A stretch of 64,000 bases of DNA from Adiantum capillus-veneris (GCA_014529385.2 CM043954.1:96925247-96989246), one strand, 5' to 3'; counted from the stretch's first letter, positions 10,592 through 21,083 are shown. The notes: a model not told the origin generated them from the letters alone. Made by a program: numbers and translations.

Positions 10592-11219
10592 TGGAGAAAT
10601 TAATTCTAAAAGAAATGATTCAGATATTATAAATTTACCATTAAGGATAAGAAAACTCTTTACCCAAGAAATATAAAGAGCAAGCCATAATAATATGCTA
10701 AGCAAATAATTAAGCACAAGATCACATTGTATAAGCTAAAACAAATTGATTATATACTCACGTCTAATAAGTAGCCGTTATAAATTTAAAATTAATATTA
10801 TTTTATTAAATTAAAAAATTAATATTACAAAATATGAAAATTACAAAATATTACAAAATATTTGTTTGTGACTGTGTGTGTGATCACGGACTGGAGCGTT
10901 TTGCATGGACGAAAGCAAGGCACTAACGCAAGATGGTCCTTTTGTTGTTGCATTCGCCTAGAAAGAGGCAGGCGTAGAAGAGAAGGGTTCGTAATTCCAC
11001 CAAAATCAGTAGAGTTACAACCCACCCAAAAAAGTTTTTTGAAGTCATGTTAACCGTTGCCAATGTGAATGTCCTCTTGATTGAGTACGCAGTGTAAGCT
11101 TTGTTTTATCTCTACGAAATTTGAGAAAATGATTCTCTGTAGTAGGAGTCTCCAATTTTAATTAGGTATGCTAGACAAAGTTAGGCAGCTTTATTTATGA
11201 AATCCATCTACTGGTTGGA
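10592..11219. other. Upstream region of the transposase, no gene recognised
   Basis: Very AT-rich from 10,735 to 10,860, then mixed sequence to the G-rich block. The transposase frame continues open for 42 codons upstream of the chosen ATG, but that extension is hydrophobic and AT-driven. It contains an acceptor-like 'tttcttttag' just before the chosen start, so it is more likely leader or intron. Confidence 0.4.
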
Positions 11220-11271
11220 AAACTTGAGGGGGCGGGATGAGACGGGGGCGGGCGGAGGCCGTAGGTTGGGT

Positions 11272-11305
<34 letters not shown>

Positions 11306-11850
11306 CGTGTGCGCAGGAGCGGAGGCGGGGGCGGAATGAGGCGGAGGCGGGGGCGAGCGGAGGCAGCAGGTTGGGTTTGGGGGGGAGGGAGGCATGGGCG
11401 CATGTTTGGCTGGGGGGGGGGGGGGGGGGGGGAGGGGGCGTGGGTGCAGGAGCGGAGACGGGGGCGGGGGCGGGGGCGGGGCCGCAGGTTGGGTTGTGGG
11501 GGGGGGGGGGGGGGCGGGGGGGAACCGTGGACGCAGGAGCGTAGGCGGGGGCGAGATTAGGGGGGGAGGGGGAGACGTAGGAGCGGACTCGCCCATGGCC
11601 GTGGACGCAGGAGCGGAGACGGGGGCGGGATGAGGCAAGGGCGGGCGGAGGCCGCAGGTTGGGTTTGCGGGAGGGGGGGCGTGGGCGCATGTTTGGGGGG
11701 GGGGGGCGCAGGAGCGGGGCGGGGGCGAGGACGGGGACGGGGACGGGGCCGCAGGTTGGGTTGGGGGGGGGGGGGGGGGCGTAGGTGCAGGAGCGGAGGC
11801 GCGGGCGGGATGAGGGGGGGAGGGGGAGGAGCGGACTCGCCCATGGCCAA
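11220..11850. repeat. G-rich minisatellite with long poly-G tracts
   Basis: Imperfect units of roughly 100 bp built from 'ggagcggagacgggggcggg', 'ccgcaggttgggtttg' and poly-G runs; the first G run exceeds 25 bases. Many closely spaced GGG tracts lie on the plus strand, so G-quadruplex formation is expected. The proline-rich open frames on the opposite strand are composition artefacts. It lies between the transposase and the methyltransferase gene. Confidence 0.9.
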
Positions 11851-11884
11851 CGCGCTGTCCGTGGGCGCCCACGGGCCCACGCAC

Positions 11885-12205
11885 GTCCACGTGGACACGC
11901 AACGCAGGTGGCCGTTGCGTGTCCACGTGGTTTGGTCACGTGTACCGTCGCCAACCGACGGTACACGTGGCTCACAGCGTGGTCATGTGCCCTGCCACAG
12001 AGGCAGTAACGTGGCCACGTGTCCTGCCACGTGTACTGTCGCTGGGCGACAGTACACGTGGCAAGACACGTGGCCACGTTACTGCCTCCATGGCAGTGCG
12101 GGTGACCGCGTGGCGAGCCACATGTACCGTCGGTTGGCGACGGTACACGTGGCCAGACCACGTGGACACGCAACGGCCACCTGCGTTGCGTGTCCACGTG
12201 GCTAG
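11885..12205. repeat. ~320-bp palindrome with twelve CACGTG G-box cores
   Basis: Two arms of about 160 bp are near-exact reverse complements centred at 12044 (TGTCGC-TGG-GCGACA). Each arm contains smaller hairpins such as ACCGTCGCC-AACCGACGGT. I count twelve CACGTG hexamers, the core G-box bound by plant bHLH and bZIP factors, mostly as CCACGTGG or ACACGTGG. It may be a foldback MITE inserted in the MULE, or a regulatory island between its genes. No target duplication could be defined. Confidence 0.85.
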
Positions 12206-12390
12206 CCACGTGTGTGTGTGAACACACACACCAACTTAAACACGCACACACACGGGCGCATGTGTGTGTACACACACACACTGGCGTGCGTGTGTGCACC
12301 ACACACACACGCCTCAGTGTAGCATGTGTGTGTGGCACACACACACGTGCGCCTGCGTGCAGCGTGTAATATGTGGGGGGGGGGGGGGGG
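12206..12390. repeat. (TG)n/(CA)n alternating hairpin cluster and poly-G
   Basis: Short TGTGTGTG and CACACACA blocks alternate, each able to pair with its neighbour, and a G run ends the block at about 12375-12391. It continues the structure of the palindrome next to it. Confidence 0.8.
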
Positions 12391-12592
12391 GTGCAGGTAG
12401 TGAAAGAGGCAATGGATCAACCCCGGGTGGGGCCTCATATGTGGAGGCAATGAATGCACTGGGAGACGGTCCAGTTGCACGCCATGCCAAAAATGGGGTT
12501 GTGAAAGTGGGATATGGTGCTGCTACTGCCCCGCCCTGACTGTTGAGTGGTGTCGGGAACAGTGGGTCAAGCGGATGAAGCTGCTCGGACAC
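12391..12592. other. 3' flank of the methyltransferase gene
   Basis: About 200 bp between the poly-G run and the methyltransferase stop codon. It probably holds the 3' untranslated region. No clear polyadenylation signal was assigned. Confidence 0.4.
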
Positions 12593-15500
12593 TTACTGCG
12601 GTTGCTCGGTTACCTGAGCTCTGACACTCCTATGAAACATCAATGTCGAGCCTAAATCGGAAGGTAGGCGCTGAGCTGGCTCCAAACAAGCACTGAAAAC
12701 TGCCCAATCCTTCTCACAACTGATGCAATGTCTACGTAGTAGTAAACATTGTGCTGCCAATGTCCCAACTCCTGAAAAACAATCCAACACAGCATCTCCC
12801 ATGTCTGTGAAGGTACCTGGTAGCCATCTACACAAAAAAAGTTACCTTAAGATTTATTATACCTATAATTTTATAGGAACAATAAAAACAACTAACAAAA
12901 AAGTTCTACCACCTGGCAAACGCTGGACTCCTCTCAATACCTCTACGAAAAGGCCGGCCCATACGATCAAGCGTCCACTGTGTGGAATCTGATCCTGGTG
13001 GCTTCTCCCACAACATGTCGTCATCTGCAGAGAAGCCACGTACATTTGCTGCAATCTCTCCATCCGCTCGATCGTACCTCGGAAGCCGACACCCACCAGT
13101 TCTAGGGGGTGAAAAAATGGCTAGCAACAAAGTACCAACCTGCGGGGAGCAAGTAAAACATTATTTTTTGACCCACGAACATCGAAGTTACTATTCATTA
13201 TCAAAACAAAAAAACAACATACCCCCTCTAAATAGTCCTGAACAGTCGTACAACTAGCCTTCGGTAGCCGTAAGTACAATATCCTCAACAGCTGGAAACC
13301 AGCTCCCTCTGCCTTCGAAGTGACGATGGAAAGATGTTCTACACGACATGTCGCCACAATCATGCCATCCACCAAAAGAAACTCGGATGCCAGAAGGAAT
13401 GCAGCATCCACAAGGTCACTATCCCATTGGTTCCATATAGGAACCCCACCCATGCTACCTGCATGTGGCCTAGTGTGTAAGGGAAAGGCCATGTACACCA
13501 AACGTACGCCACCCAATCTCAAGCTGGGGTTCATCTTTCCTATGCCTGATAGAGAACCCAAGAATCTATGTAGTGACTGCATAGAACTGCATGCAGTTTT
13601 TGTTAGCACTATAAGTGTGCACATAACTATGATTGTAAATAAGCGTGGCTTACCTGTCATTGCACAACACATATGGAATAGCTTTTGCCAGCTCTTTGGC
13701 ACTAGCATGCACTGCAAGGTGGCGTGGCTCTACATGCATATCTGTATATAGCAACATAAGATCAAATATATCTTTCAAGCAATGCTAAAGAGAACAACAC
13801 AACATTGAGCATTTTCACGTACCTAGATGGTTATCTCCCACAACTCTGGCCATGTTTGATAAGTCCTCTGCAGCCCTACCATGTGATGGTGAACATGGAG
13901 GGAACTCCTGGATGCCCCCCACTGGTCTGGGAGTGAAGGATAGTGTGGGTACACTGTGACTCATAGCACCAAGGCTATGAGCACTATCGCTGACTTCTAC
14001 AGAATACTCCACAACCACATGCTCGCTCTCACTGTCGCTAGAAACTACAGCCCTCTTCTTTCTCTTCCCACGTTGCTTGTCAACTTGTTGTGCTTGCGAG
14101 TATTTCCTTGAGGTCTGTTTCTTCCTCTTTGGTTTCTTTGATGTGTTTGGAGATAGAGCATCCTCTATCACAACCGCTTTCTTTCGTGATGCACTATTCT
14201 CGGCTATTAATTAAAAGAAGAAGAGTTATTGAGCCCATATTCTATTACTTCATGGCAAAGGTAAAAACTACATAGAGGCATACCTATGTATAGCTCTTCC
14301 TCCTCGGGTGGGTACTCCTTGTCCGAGTAGTCCAGCCACCAAGGACACTTGAGCCACGCTCCCTTTGGCTGCAAGTCATCTATCCACTCGTCAGGATATA
14401 AGGCCGTCTCCTCTCTCTCCGACCTGCACCATGCATCACTGGGGTGCTCGGGAATGGGAAAGACGAGCATCTCTCCACCATCTACAAGACAGACCACAAA
14501 GTTTTCATTTGCATAGAACAAGATTAGTGTATCCTACTACAATCTTAATTTGTCAATTAAAGATGTCGAACCTGTACAACAAGCGTCGTGCCGTACAAGC
14601 AAAATGGGGTTGCTCTTCGGGTTCATGTGTGGATTTGATCCGAGCACTCCACTTCTTGAAGGCCTTCTCAAAGTGCTTGCTTCTGTATGTCAATAATGTG
14701 TGGGCAAGCGTGCAACCATGCCTACCTTCAACCTTCTCATGTTGGATAGCAACATCATGATTCTCGGCCTCCATTTTCTCGGCCATCTCAAGCACTCTCC
14801 TGCAGCAGCAAATAATAAGTCACAAGTTACATAACAAACTGCTAGCTGGTGCAAATGTTTGAGAAATCTAACCTTTCCAACTGCCACCAGTACACGTGAT
14901 ATTGAAGCCACTGGATCCAGGCCTTCTCCGTCAAACCGATGCACTTCTCCTTCAAGGATGCATCACCGGCTTGGAGCAAATCAAGCAATCGGCACTTCCT
15001 ATCAAAGGAAACGCGAGACTTATTTTTTATTGTTACATAATAAAAAAAGAAATACATCCAATGATTTAAACGACTATTACTTACTCTGTTGGGCTAACGC
15101 GTACGCGCGCTACCTCTGCCACTCTCGAGGGTGTCATTTTCGTGGTCTTCTCGCCCCAACCAATAAATGAAATATATTTTTGGAAGAAATCACTGCCATT
15201 TTCTGGATTTGCAATGGTGGCTATTTCTAGCCCTTTGCGCGTAAAGTATTGCTCCATTTGAGAAAGCGCTAGATTGATGCTTTCCTCGTAAGCGCCAGGT
15301 GCCAACTCGTAGTCAATACTCCCTTTTGATGGCAGCCCTTCCGTTTTACTACTAAACATATGATCGAACTCTTCCTATTATTTTCAAAAGACTCAATCAA
15401 AATACAATTAATAAAATTTCGTGATCAAAACATATTCTCATATACAATTGGTTTGAAGGATACCTTCCAAAGTAGTTGCGCAAGGACAGCCATTGGCAAT

Positions 15501-16465
15501 TTTAGCCACTTAGACTTATTTGGACCTCTAAAATTCAAAGCCCTTTCGGCTGCGAAACGCGCTCTTTCGGGGAATTTTTGCAGAAGTGATGTAGGGTCCG
15601 CCAACCCTAGCTTTCTCATCATGAGCAGTCGTATGAGGCACTGAAACCCTTGTGGCCCTGTTTAACAATAGATTGTAATTTATATAGTTTACAAGTAAGA
15701 TGCATTTAAATTAGCAAAAAAACAAAGGGCTCACCTATTGATCATACCCAAAACCAATAGAAACTCCGCTGCCTCATGTGGCTGAAAGTCAACTAGAACG
15801 CACTCCACCTTTGGCGCTTTCTCAATTAGAATTTCATTCTCGTTCATCCACCGCATCCATGCCTCCAATCGGTGATTACCATCCCAAACCACAAAGTACC
15901 TCTCAACCATGTGACTAAGCTCCGGGATTTGGCGAAGCTCTTCGTCCAAATCATATGACATTGCAAGATCCCTCGCAGCGTGACCACGGTGAGTAAATTG
16001 TTTGTGATCCTCCCCAGGAATTCGTTCACTAACAATAAATCTTGCCATCGTTGGTTGGTAGCTTTTGTTTGCAATAGACATTTGCAAATCGGTCACATGG
16101 TCATCATGCGTGCGGATGGCGGGGTTTGAGAGAAGTCGACAAAGAGGCAATCGTGGAAGTTTCCCATCGTATGGTACTCTGTGAGAATCCACCCAACCCA
16201 AAGAAATGTGTTTGTCGACAACATTTCCAAACACTTCGTCTTTGACATTCTCAATAGCGGTACCTGTTTCCACAAGATGACTGGGTCCGGTGCTTGATTG
16301 TGATGTCCCAGCCACTCCAGTTACAATGGATACAATACGATCCAAAGAACTGAATGCCTGAGATTGTTGGGTATCCTGTGTGCCTAACGGAGGGACTTCT
16401 TGTGAGGTAGTAACATCCACCTCATCAATTGCACCAGTATTTTTTGTTTGGTTTCTTGTTCTCAT
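12593..16465 (-). CDS. ParB-like domain / beta-class DNA amino-methyltransferase fusion (MULE cargo)
   Basis: Eleven exons: 16465-15748, 15657-15464, 15374-15085, 14998-14873, 14799-14597, 14481-14284, 14203-13823, 13741-13654, 13586-13223, 13139-12913, 12827-12593. All introns are GT-AG, most 65-120 bp, and phases agree throughout, giving 1007 aa. Residues about 100-238 resemble ParB/sulfiredoxin-fold domains with WDGNHRLEAW at 194. Residues 599-627 are strongly basic (KKPKRKK, KQRGKRKKR), a likely nuclear signal. Residues 733-1007 follow the beta-class N4-cytosine/N6-adenine methyltransferase order: a catalytic-strand region, a variable target region, then the S-adenosylmethionine motif DCFSGVGT (945-952) and an acidic CEKD. 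The catalytic motif position reads VYMAFPLHT (763-771) rather than (D/N/S)PP(Y/F/W), so activity is uncertain. Intron 5 is the weakest: the donor at 14596 is chosen because 14571 breaks the frame. ParB-methyltransferase fusions are known from phages and prokaryotes. Confidence 0.8.
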
Positions 16466-16546
16466 GGTTGCAAGAAAGAAGAATAATGTATAAGAAATAG
16501 ATATAGGATGATTTATGAGAATTTGTAGGTTGGAAGTTTGAGATGT

Positions 16547-16589
<43 letters not shown>

Positions 16590-16640
16590 AGAGATCTTTG
16601 TAACACAAGAGAAAAGAGAAGAAGAAAAATGAAGAAGAGA
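16466..16640 (-). promoter_or_regulatory. CT-rich leader upstream of the methyltransferase gene
   Basis: Minus-strand reading gives a (CT)n run (complement of the GA run at 16553-16586) about 90 bp before the chosen ATG at 16465. The frame stays open upstream to 16606, but that part translates to Ser-Leu repeats. CT-rich leaders and promoters are common in plants. No TATA box was assigned. Confidence 0.4.
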
Positions 16641-16699
16641 AGGTCACTTTATAAAGCTTTTAATTTTTTATTAATTTTAATTTTAATTAATTTTTTTTT

Positions 16700-16990
16700 A
16701 TGACTGTGTGTGTGAGAGAAAGGAATGTGTCTCTGTGTGTGTGTGTGTTTTGCCATGTCCGTGCGTGTGTGCGTGTGCTTTTGTGTGTACGTGCAGCGTG
16801 TGTGTGTGTGTGTGTGTGGTGTGTGTGTGTGTGTATGTGTATGTGCAGCGCGTGTGCGTGTGTGCAGTGTGTGCATGTGCGCGTGCACGTGTGTGTGTGT
16901 GCGTGCGTGCGTGCGTGTGTGTGCAGCGTGTGTGTGCGTACAACGTGTGTGTGTGCACGTGCACATGCGTGCGCACGTGTGTGTGCGCAC
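16700..16990. repeat. (TG)n/(GTGC)n alternating purine-pyrimidine tract
   Basis: A long imperfect tract of TG, TGCG and CGTG units of about 290 bp. It gives very long open frames in several registers on both strands, all low complexity. Z-DNA-forming potential is expected. Confidence 0.9.
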
Positions 16991-17301
16991 ACAGTTCACA
17001 CCCTTTGCCATTTGGAGTAGTTCCCCCACCATTTGGTGCACTGCCCCCGTTGGCACGACCTTTGTTTCCTCCCAGAGGATATGGCCCCCCACCGCCCTTC
17101 TTTCCTCCACGTCACCCATGATGTATCAACCCCCATATGTATTTACTTTGGATGCAATGGAACTCATAGATTTGGGGTTTGCTATTTGAAATAGACCGTA
17201 ACTGTGTGTAAGGAACTTTCTCTTATTAATAGTGTATTGAATGATTCCAAGGTGTTGTTTGTTTGAATTTAAGTTGGTCGTGAAATGACAATCAAATTTT
17301 A

Positions 17302-17307
<6 letters not shown>
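16991..17307. other. Right subterminal region of the MULE, no assigned gene
   Basis: Non-repetitive sequence between the TG tract and the right subterminal GA run. Short frames on both strands look partly protein-like (plus-strand Pro-rich, minus-strand MGDVEERRAVGG), but neither has a recognisable domain or a clear splice partner. This is where a promoter for the methyltransferase gene would be expected. Confidence 0.4.
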
Positions 17308-17348
<41 letters not shown>

Positions 17349-17432
17349 GTAGATTGTCCCTTCTTTTGGGAATCCGCTCGCCCGATTCTTAAAAAGCGCT
17401 CGCCAGAAATTGCTCGCCCAAAAATCGCGTCC
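17308..17432. repeat. Right subterminal GA run and right terminal inverted repeat of the MULE
   Basis: A GA run (17308-17345) is followed by the terminal repeat to 17432, whose reverse complement starts GGACGCGATTTTTGGGCGAG. In the outer 64 positions it differs from the left terminus at ten sites, four of them within the first seven bases. Confidence 0.9.
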
Positions 17433-17441
17433 GAGCCTGGA
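17433..17441. repeat. Target-site duplication, right (9 bp)
   Basis: An exact second copy of GAGCCTGGA, pairing with 6383-6391. Confidence 0.9.
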
Positions 17442-18155
17442 TTGCATGTTGTCATTAAATCAGGGAAAACAAAGATTTTTCTTAGCTTATAATTTCCATT
17501 GTTTAGGATTACCACAGGAGCTCAATAACTCAATCTCCCTGTTTTTCCATTTTCCAGACCTGAATCTGCAAAAGTGTTCCCTTTGCAGTGATGCAGACTG
17601 TGAGGGTAATCCTTTCGTTTGATTTTTTCATGACATGTCTGACATCGGATGTGCACACTATTCAAAAACTGTTACCCATGCATGAATACTTTCATTAGGA
17701 ACTATGCAAGTACTAGATGTATGCCATTTAGAGCTTTTTTAGCATGAAGAGTACATCAAGAGAGAATGGACTTATGAAGAAATAGACAAGTACTATGTGT
17801 ATCCTCCGTTTACGATAGTTTCAATTGGGATTTTGGATGCTAGTAAAGTAATTAATGAACGCACCAAAGGTGAGACTTGGAAAGCAAAGGCAGCTTACTC
17901 GGCACACTTTGAGCAAGGTCAATGTGTAATACACTGTTGATACTCGTCAGCGATTTAGTTGTGCTTTCAAGTACGCCAATCGAGTTTTCCTTGAGTGTTG
18001 TTGATGCCATGTACTCCGGATGAGGAATTTGGTCGAGGAAAGTTTTGTGGCTTTGGAAATTGGGAGCTGAAACCCTTGCCCAGGGACACGTATGTCTACT
18101 TGTGGGAGCAAGTAGCAACATTTGAATATGACAATGAGTATCGCGAGTTCTTTCA
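17442..18155. other. No clear gene; weak protein-like plus-strand segments
   Basis: Plus-strand segments near 17760-17935 and 17995-18160 read as mixed, protein-like sequence (for example GFGNWELKPLPRDTYVYLWE), but they are separated by stop codons and no family is recognised. They could be relic exons. Confidence 0.25.
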
Positions 18156-19306
18156 CTACTTTTCCTTGTTTGAGATAAAATTCATGGATTTCAAAGGCTT
18201 TGTATGCAGGACAAGTTCATCAATCTCCTCGTGTACGGCATTGCTTCTAAGTCCTCGTTTTTGTTGCTCGAGTGCAAAAGCATCATGGACCATCAACATG
18301 TCTTTGGATTGTAACCAAAGACAACCCACATTCAAGGAGGGTTGTCTCTGTTGTACCTTAGCTGTCAAAAAGGTATTTTTAATTAGAAACATCATTTAAT
18401 GGCTAGCAATGTCCTTTGCTTCTCTTTGACATCGTTTTCTCTTGAAGCACCACCGTGGCTTTGGTCTGGTCAAAGATAGAGTCAGACTCCCATATGCAAG
18501 GCCACAAAATGAGCAATATAGTAACCAATTGTGGTTGTTCTGATGCAACCTTTGACCCGCAAATTCTTGGGCAAGCTTCTATCGCTGCAGTAGAAACCAA
18601 CCTGTAGGTACATAATCAAGCCTCCGACCCACGAAGCTTCCTCGGGCAAGTTGTCAATCTTCATGTAGAAAACTCTAGCAGAATTGGTTTCTCTTTCCCC
18701 AGCTCACGGAAGCCCACCAGCAGGCTTCAGTGCACGCATATGCTCTCTCTCACTTGGTTTCTCTCTCTCCAGCCTGCACTAGAGAAAGAGGATCTGTGCT
18801 CACAAAATGGTTGCTTTTAACAAGTCCGCATCTGTGTGGGAGGGCACAATATAGGCTGCCAGAGAAGACTTCTTGATCAAATGTAGCCTATACACATAGG
18901 TACAAAAGTTCCTGTCCTAATCGAGCGTGAAGAAAATGTCAATGTTGTTGTCGTTGGATCCTACAGAAATGTTGAAGGAGTTGTGGCATTCATGCGTTCT
19001 ACTACTGCGCTTCTATTGAAAGATCACAACTCCCCTTTCACTGTTGTATGTCAAGGTGATGCCCGTGCAGCGAGAAGGGTAGTGGGCAGAGACGACTGTC
19101 ATGTTGTTTTTGTCTATGGATGAGAAGCTCACCACCTTGTAAGACAAGGGACCGGCGGGTGTGGAGGCATACATGATGATGCCCCTTTGCTCCATTACCA
19201 CTGCGAATTTGCCATAAGAGACCTTGCTGAAGGAAACGTTGTTGTTCTCTTGAAAGATGTATTTGTTCTCCAACCAAAAGCCAACCAAGCACACTGTGGT
19301 GGTCAC
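18156..19306 (-). pseudogene. Unrecognised relic coding sequence
   Basis: Several minus-strand frames look protein-like but are broken by stops and frame changes: 19306-19013 (97 aa, includes MEQRGIIMYASTPAGPLSYK), about 18664-18482 (MKIDNLPEEASWVGGLIMYL) and 18395-18156 (includes ALEQQKRGLRSNAVHEEIDE). No domain was identified with confidence and there are no convincing splice pairs. A decayed lectin-like or receptor-like gene is possible but unproven. Confidence 0.25.
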
Positions 19307-20654
19307 CTTCTACCACCCTAACACGCATACATGGAAAATTAAACACAAGGAGATTTATAGTTGGGGGCTCGAGGGAAAGGCCTCGTTAATGTTTGCAGTG
19401 CTTTGGCCGTATATCAAATCCCTTGAAGGCATATGGCACTGCCTTGGTTGACATGTATGTATGAAATGTCGTCACTTGAAATGCATTGATTGCCGGATAT
19501 GCCCAACAAGGAGTGGGCCACGAAGCTCTGGCTCATTGGTTTTAGGATGCAAAGCGAGGGCACTTCTCGCACTACGTAGGAGTCCAATAAGTTTATGATC
19601 TAGAACATAAAGCTAGCTCTGCTTCTCTTTAAGTTTAATCTATATCCTGCATCTTTTCTATTTGTCTTAATGTGTGTTTTGTGTCTGACAGGGAGGACAT
19701 ATATTCACAACACTAGACGTTTCAATTGCACAAGCGCGACTTCAACTCGACAACACTACAAGGTTTGGTATCTGTATCCAGCTCCCCATGACTATACGTT
19801 TGCTTGGCGCAACACATAAACGTTACGAGGCAGGGCACGACTTCCGTTTCTTATAATTTTTGGAGAGACCACAGTGCCAGCTATCCACCATACATTTGTA
19901 TGGCACCTCTGCATGACGTGCACTGTATACTTTGCCGTTTTAGTATGTGACGTTTCATTGCAAGATGATATGTTTAACTATTCATATTGCTTTTTTGTAG
20001 CTTGACTCAAACATTGTCCGCCTACTTGCACAATTGGATGACATTCGTACATCATTATGAGGTCAATAGTGTAGTTCATTTTTTATAGTGTGTTTATGCT
20101 TTCTGTATTTTTGAGTTTGTCAAAGCTAGTTCCTTAAGTTTAGTTTAGCCATATGTTTTCCTCACCGGTGCATCTTCAATTTCAATCATAGTATCTATAT
20201 ATCAAATAGACATGCATTTCTTTTCTCGGAGTTTGGCAATTCAACCTATATATTGAAATAAAGGAAAATTGACTATGCTTGCTTGAGAATAAGATGGGTG
20301 TCTCAAAGATGGTTCCACGATTTAGAGACTAAATGGTCAATTAGGTTGAATGGTGCAATCTGCAAATAACTACCAAAGTAGCTTAAGTTGCAACCATTTT
20401 GCTCGATTCAATTACCTCTTTAGTAGCTCTTTATCGTATATGGAGCACTGAGACACAACTTGCTTCTTCCCAATGCTCATCAAGTCCCAAGTGAGCTATT
20501 ATTGGTGCCTATCAATAGGTTCTACTCATTTTCTCTTGTCACCATAACAAAACCCAAGGCGACAACAATCACAACCAACTAACCAAGACCAATTGCGCTC
20601 CAAAATCTGTTAGATTATGTACGCCAAAGGCCCACCAAGCAAGACTAGTTTGAA
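19307..20654. other. No gene recognised
   Basis: AT-rich, mixed sequence with only short open frames. No element termini or repeats stand out on reading. Confidence 0.4.
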
Positions 20655-20966
20655 AGCTTGGCTTGGCGAGCATGCAACAAAGCAAGCCCAAGTCTCTCAC
20701 CGGGCAAAACACTGGGCGAAACACCCCCCGCCCAAAAACAAAAAAAAAAGACGCGCGCAAAAATGGAAGCACTTTTAACTCAACGGTGCTCCATTGTTAG
20801 CCGCACCGACACAGAGTTCGTGCGAGGCTGAGAAACTTGCCAGGCTTTGCGCGCGCGAGGCTGAGAGAGAGAGAGAGAGAGAGAAGAAAGGGGTCGAGCC
20901 TGCACTGCACTGCCCTACCCTGGTTTCTGTCCACGAGGGATTTGAGTTGATCCCGGCGGCGGTAGC

Positions 20967-21017
<51 letters not shown>

Positions 21018-21083
21018 TGCTCCCGGCAGGGAACAGTCGCCCGAAAGCAAGCGGTGTTGACAAGTGTCCGGGGAGGCCATAGC
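20655..21083. repeat. Dispersed repeat, copy 2 (partner at 2545-3090)
   Basis: It shares the order of blocks with copy 1: 'cttggcgagc', 'gtgcgaggctgagaaacttg', a GA run (about 20863-20883), ACCCTGG, 'gatcccggcg', a CT run (about 20970-21012), 'gtgttgaca' and GGGGAGG. The microsatellites have expanded independently in the two copies. No coding domain is seen. Confidence 0.55.

Larger units (their letters stand above)
6392..17432 (-). mobile_element. Mutator-like transposon (MULE) carrying a ParB-DNA methyltransferase gene
   Basis: An element of 11,041 bp with a perfect 9-bp target duplication and long inverted termini. Of the outermost 64 positions, 54 match between 6392-6455 and the reverse complement of 17369-17432. 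All genes read on the minus strand. From the right end the order is ParB-methyltransferase gene (16465-12593), palindrome and G-rich minisatellite (12208-11220), MULE transposase (10591-7262) and a small unknown ORF (7007-6669). The transposase places it in the Mutator superfamily independently of the ends. MULEs are known to carry extra genes (for example MURB, VANDAL anti-silencing proteins, ULP1-like proteases). I do not know of a described MULE with a ParB-methyltransferase. This copy looks non-autonomous because its transposase has two stop codons. Confidence 0.9.

Noticed and set aside
10592-10717. 42-residue N-terminal extension of the transposase frame
   Set aside because: Hydrophobic, AT-driven sequence preceded by an acceptor-like site; the ATG at 10591 gives a more typical start.
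11195-12344. Proline-rich frames up to 378 aa on the minus strand and Gly/Arg-rich frames on the plus strand
   Set aside because: Composition artefacts of the poly-G minisatellite; they run across unrelated repeat blocks and have no complexity expected of a gene.
14534-14571. Alternative intron 5 in the methyltransferase gene (donor at 14571 with a nearby acceptor)
   Set aside because: The intron would be only about 38 bp and the phase does not fit. With the acceptor at 14482 the frame also breaks. The donor at 14596 keeps the frame.
15729-15735. GTGAGC at 15734 as the donor of exon 1
   Set aside because: It puts exon 2 in the wrong frame; GTATGA at 15747 joins in frame and reads on.
16708-17121. 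137-aa plus-strand frame with a proline-rich tail
   Set aside because: Mostly the TG tract; the tail has no recognisable domain.
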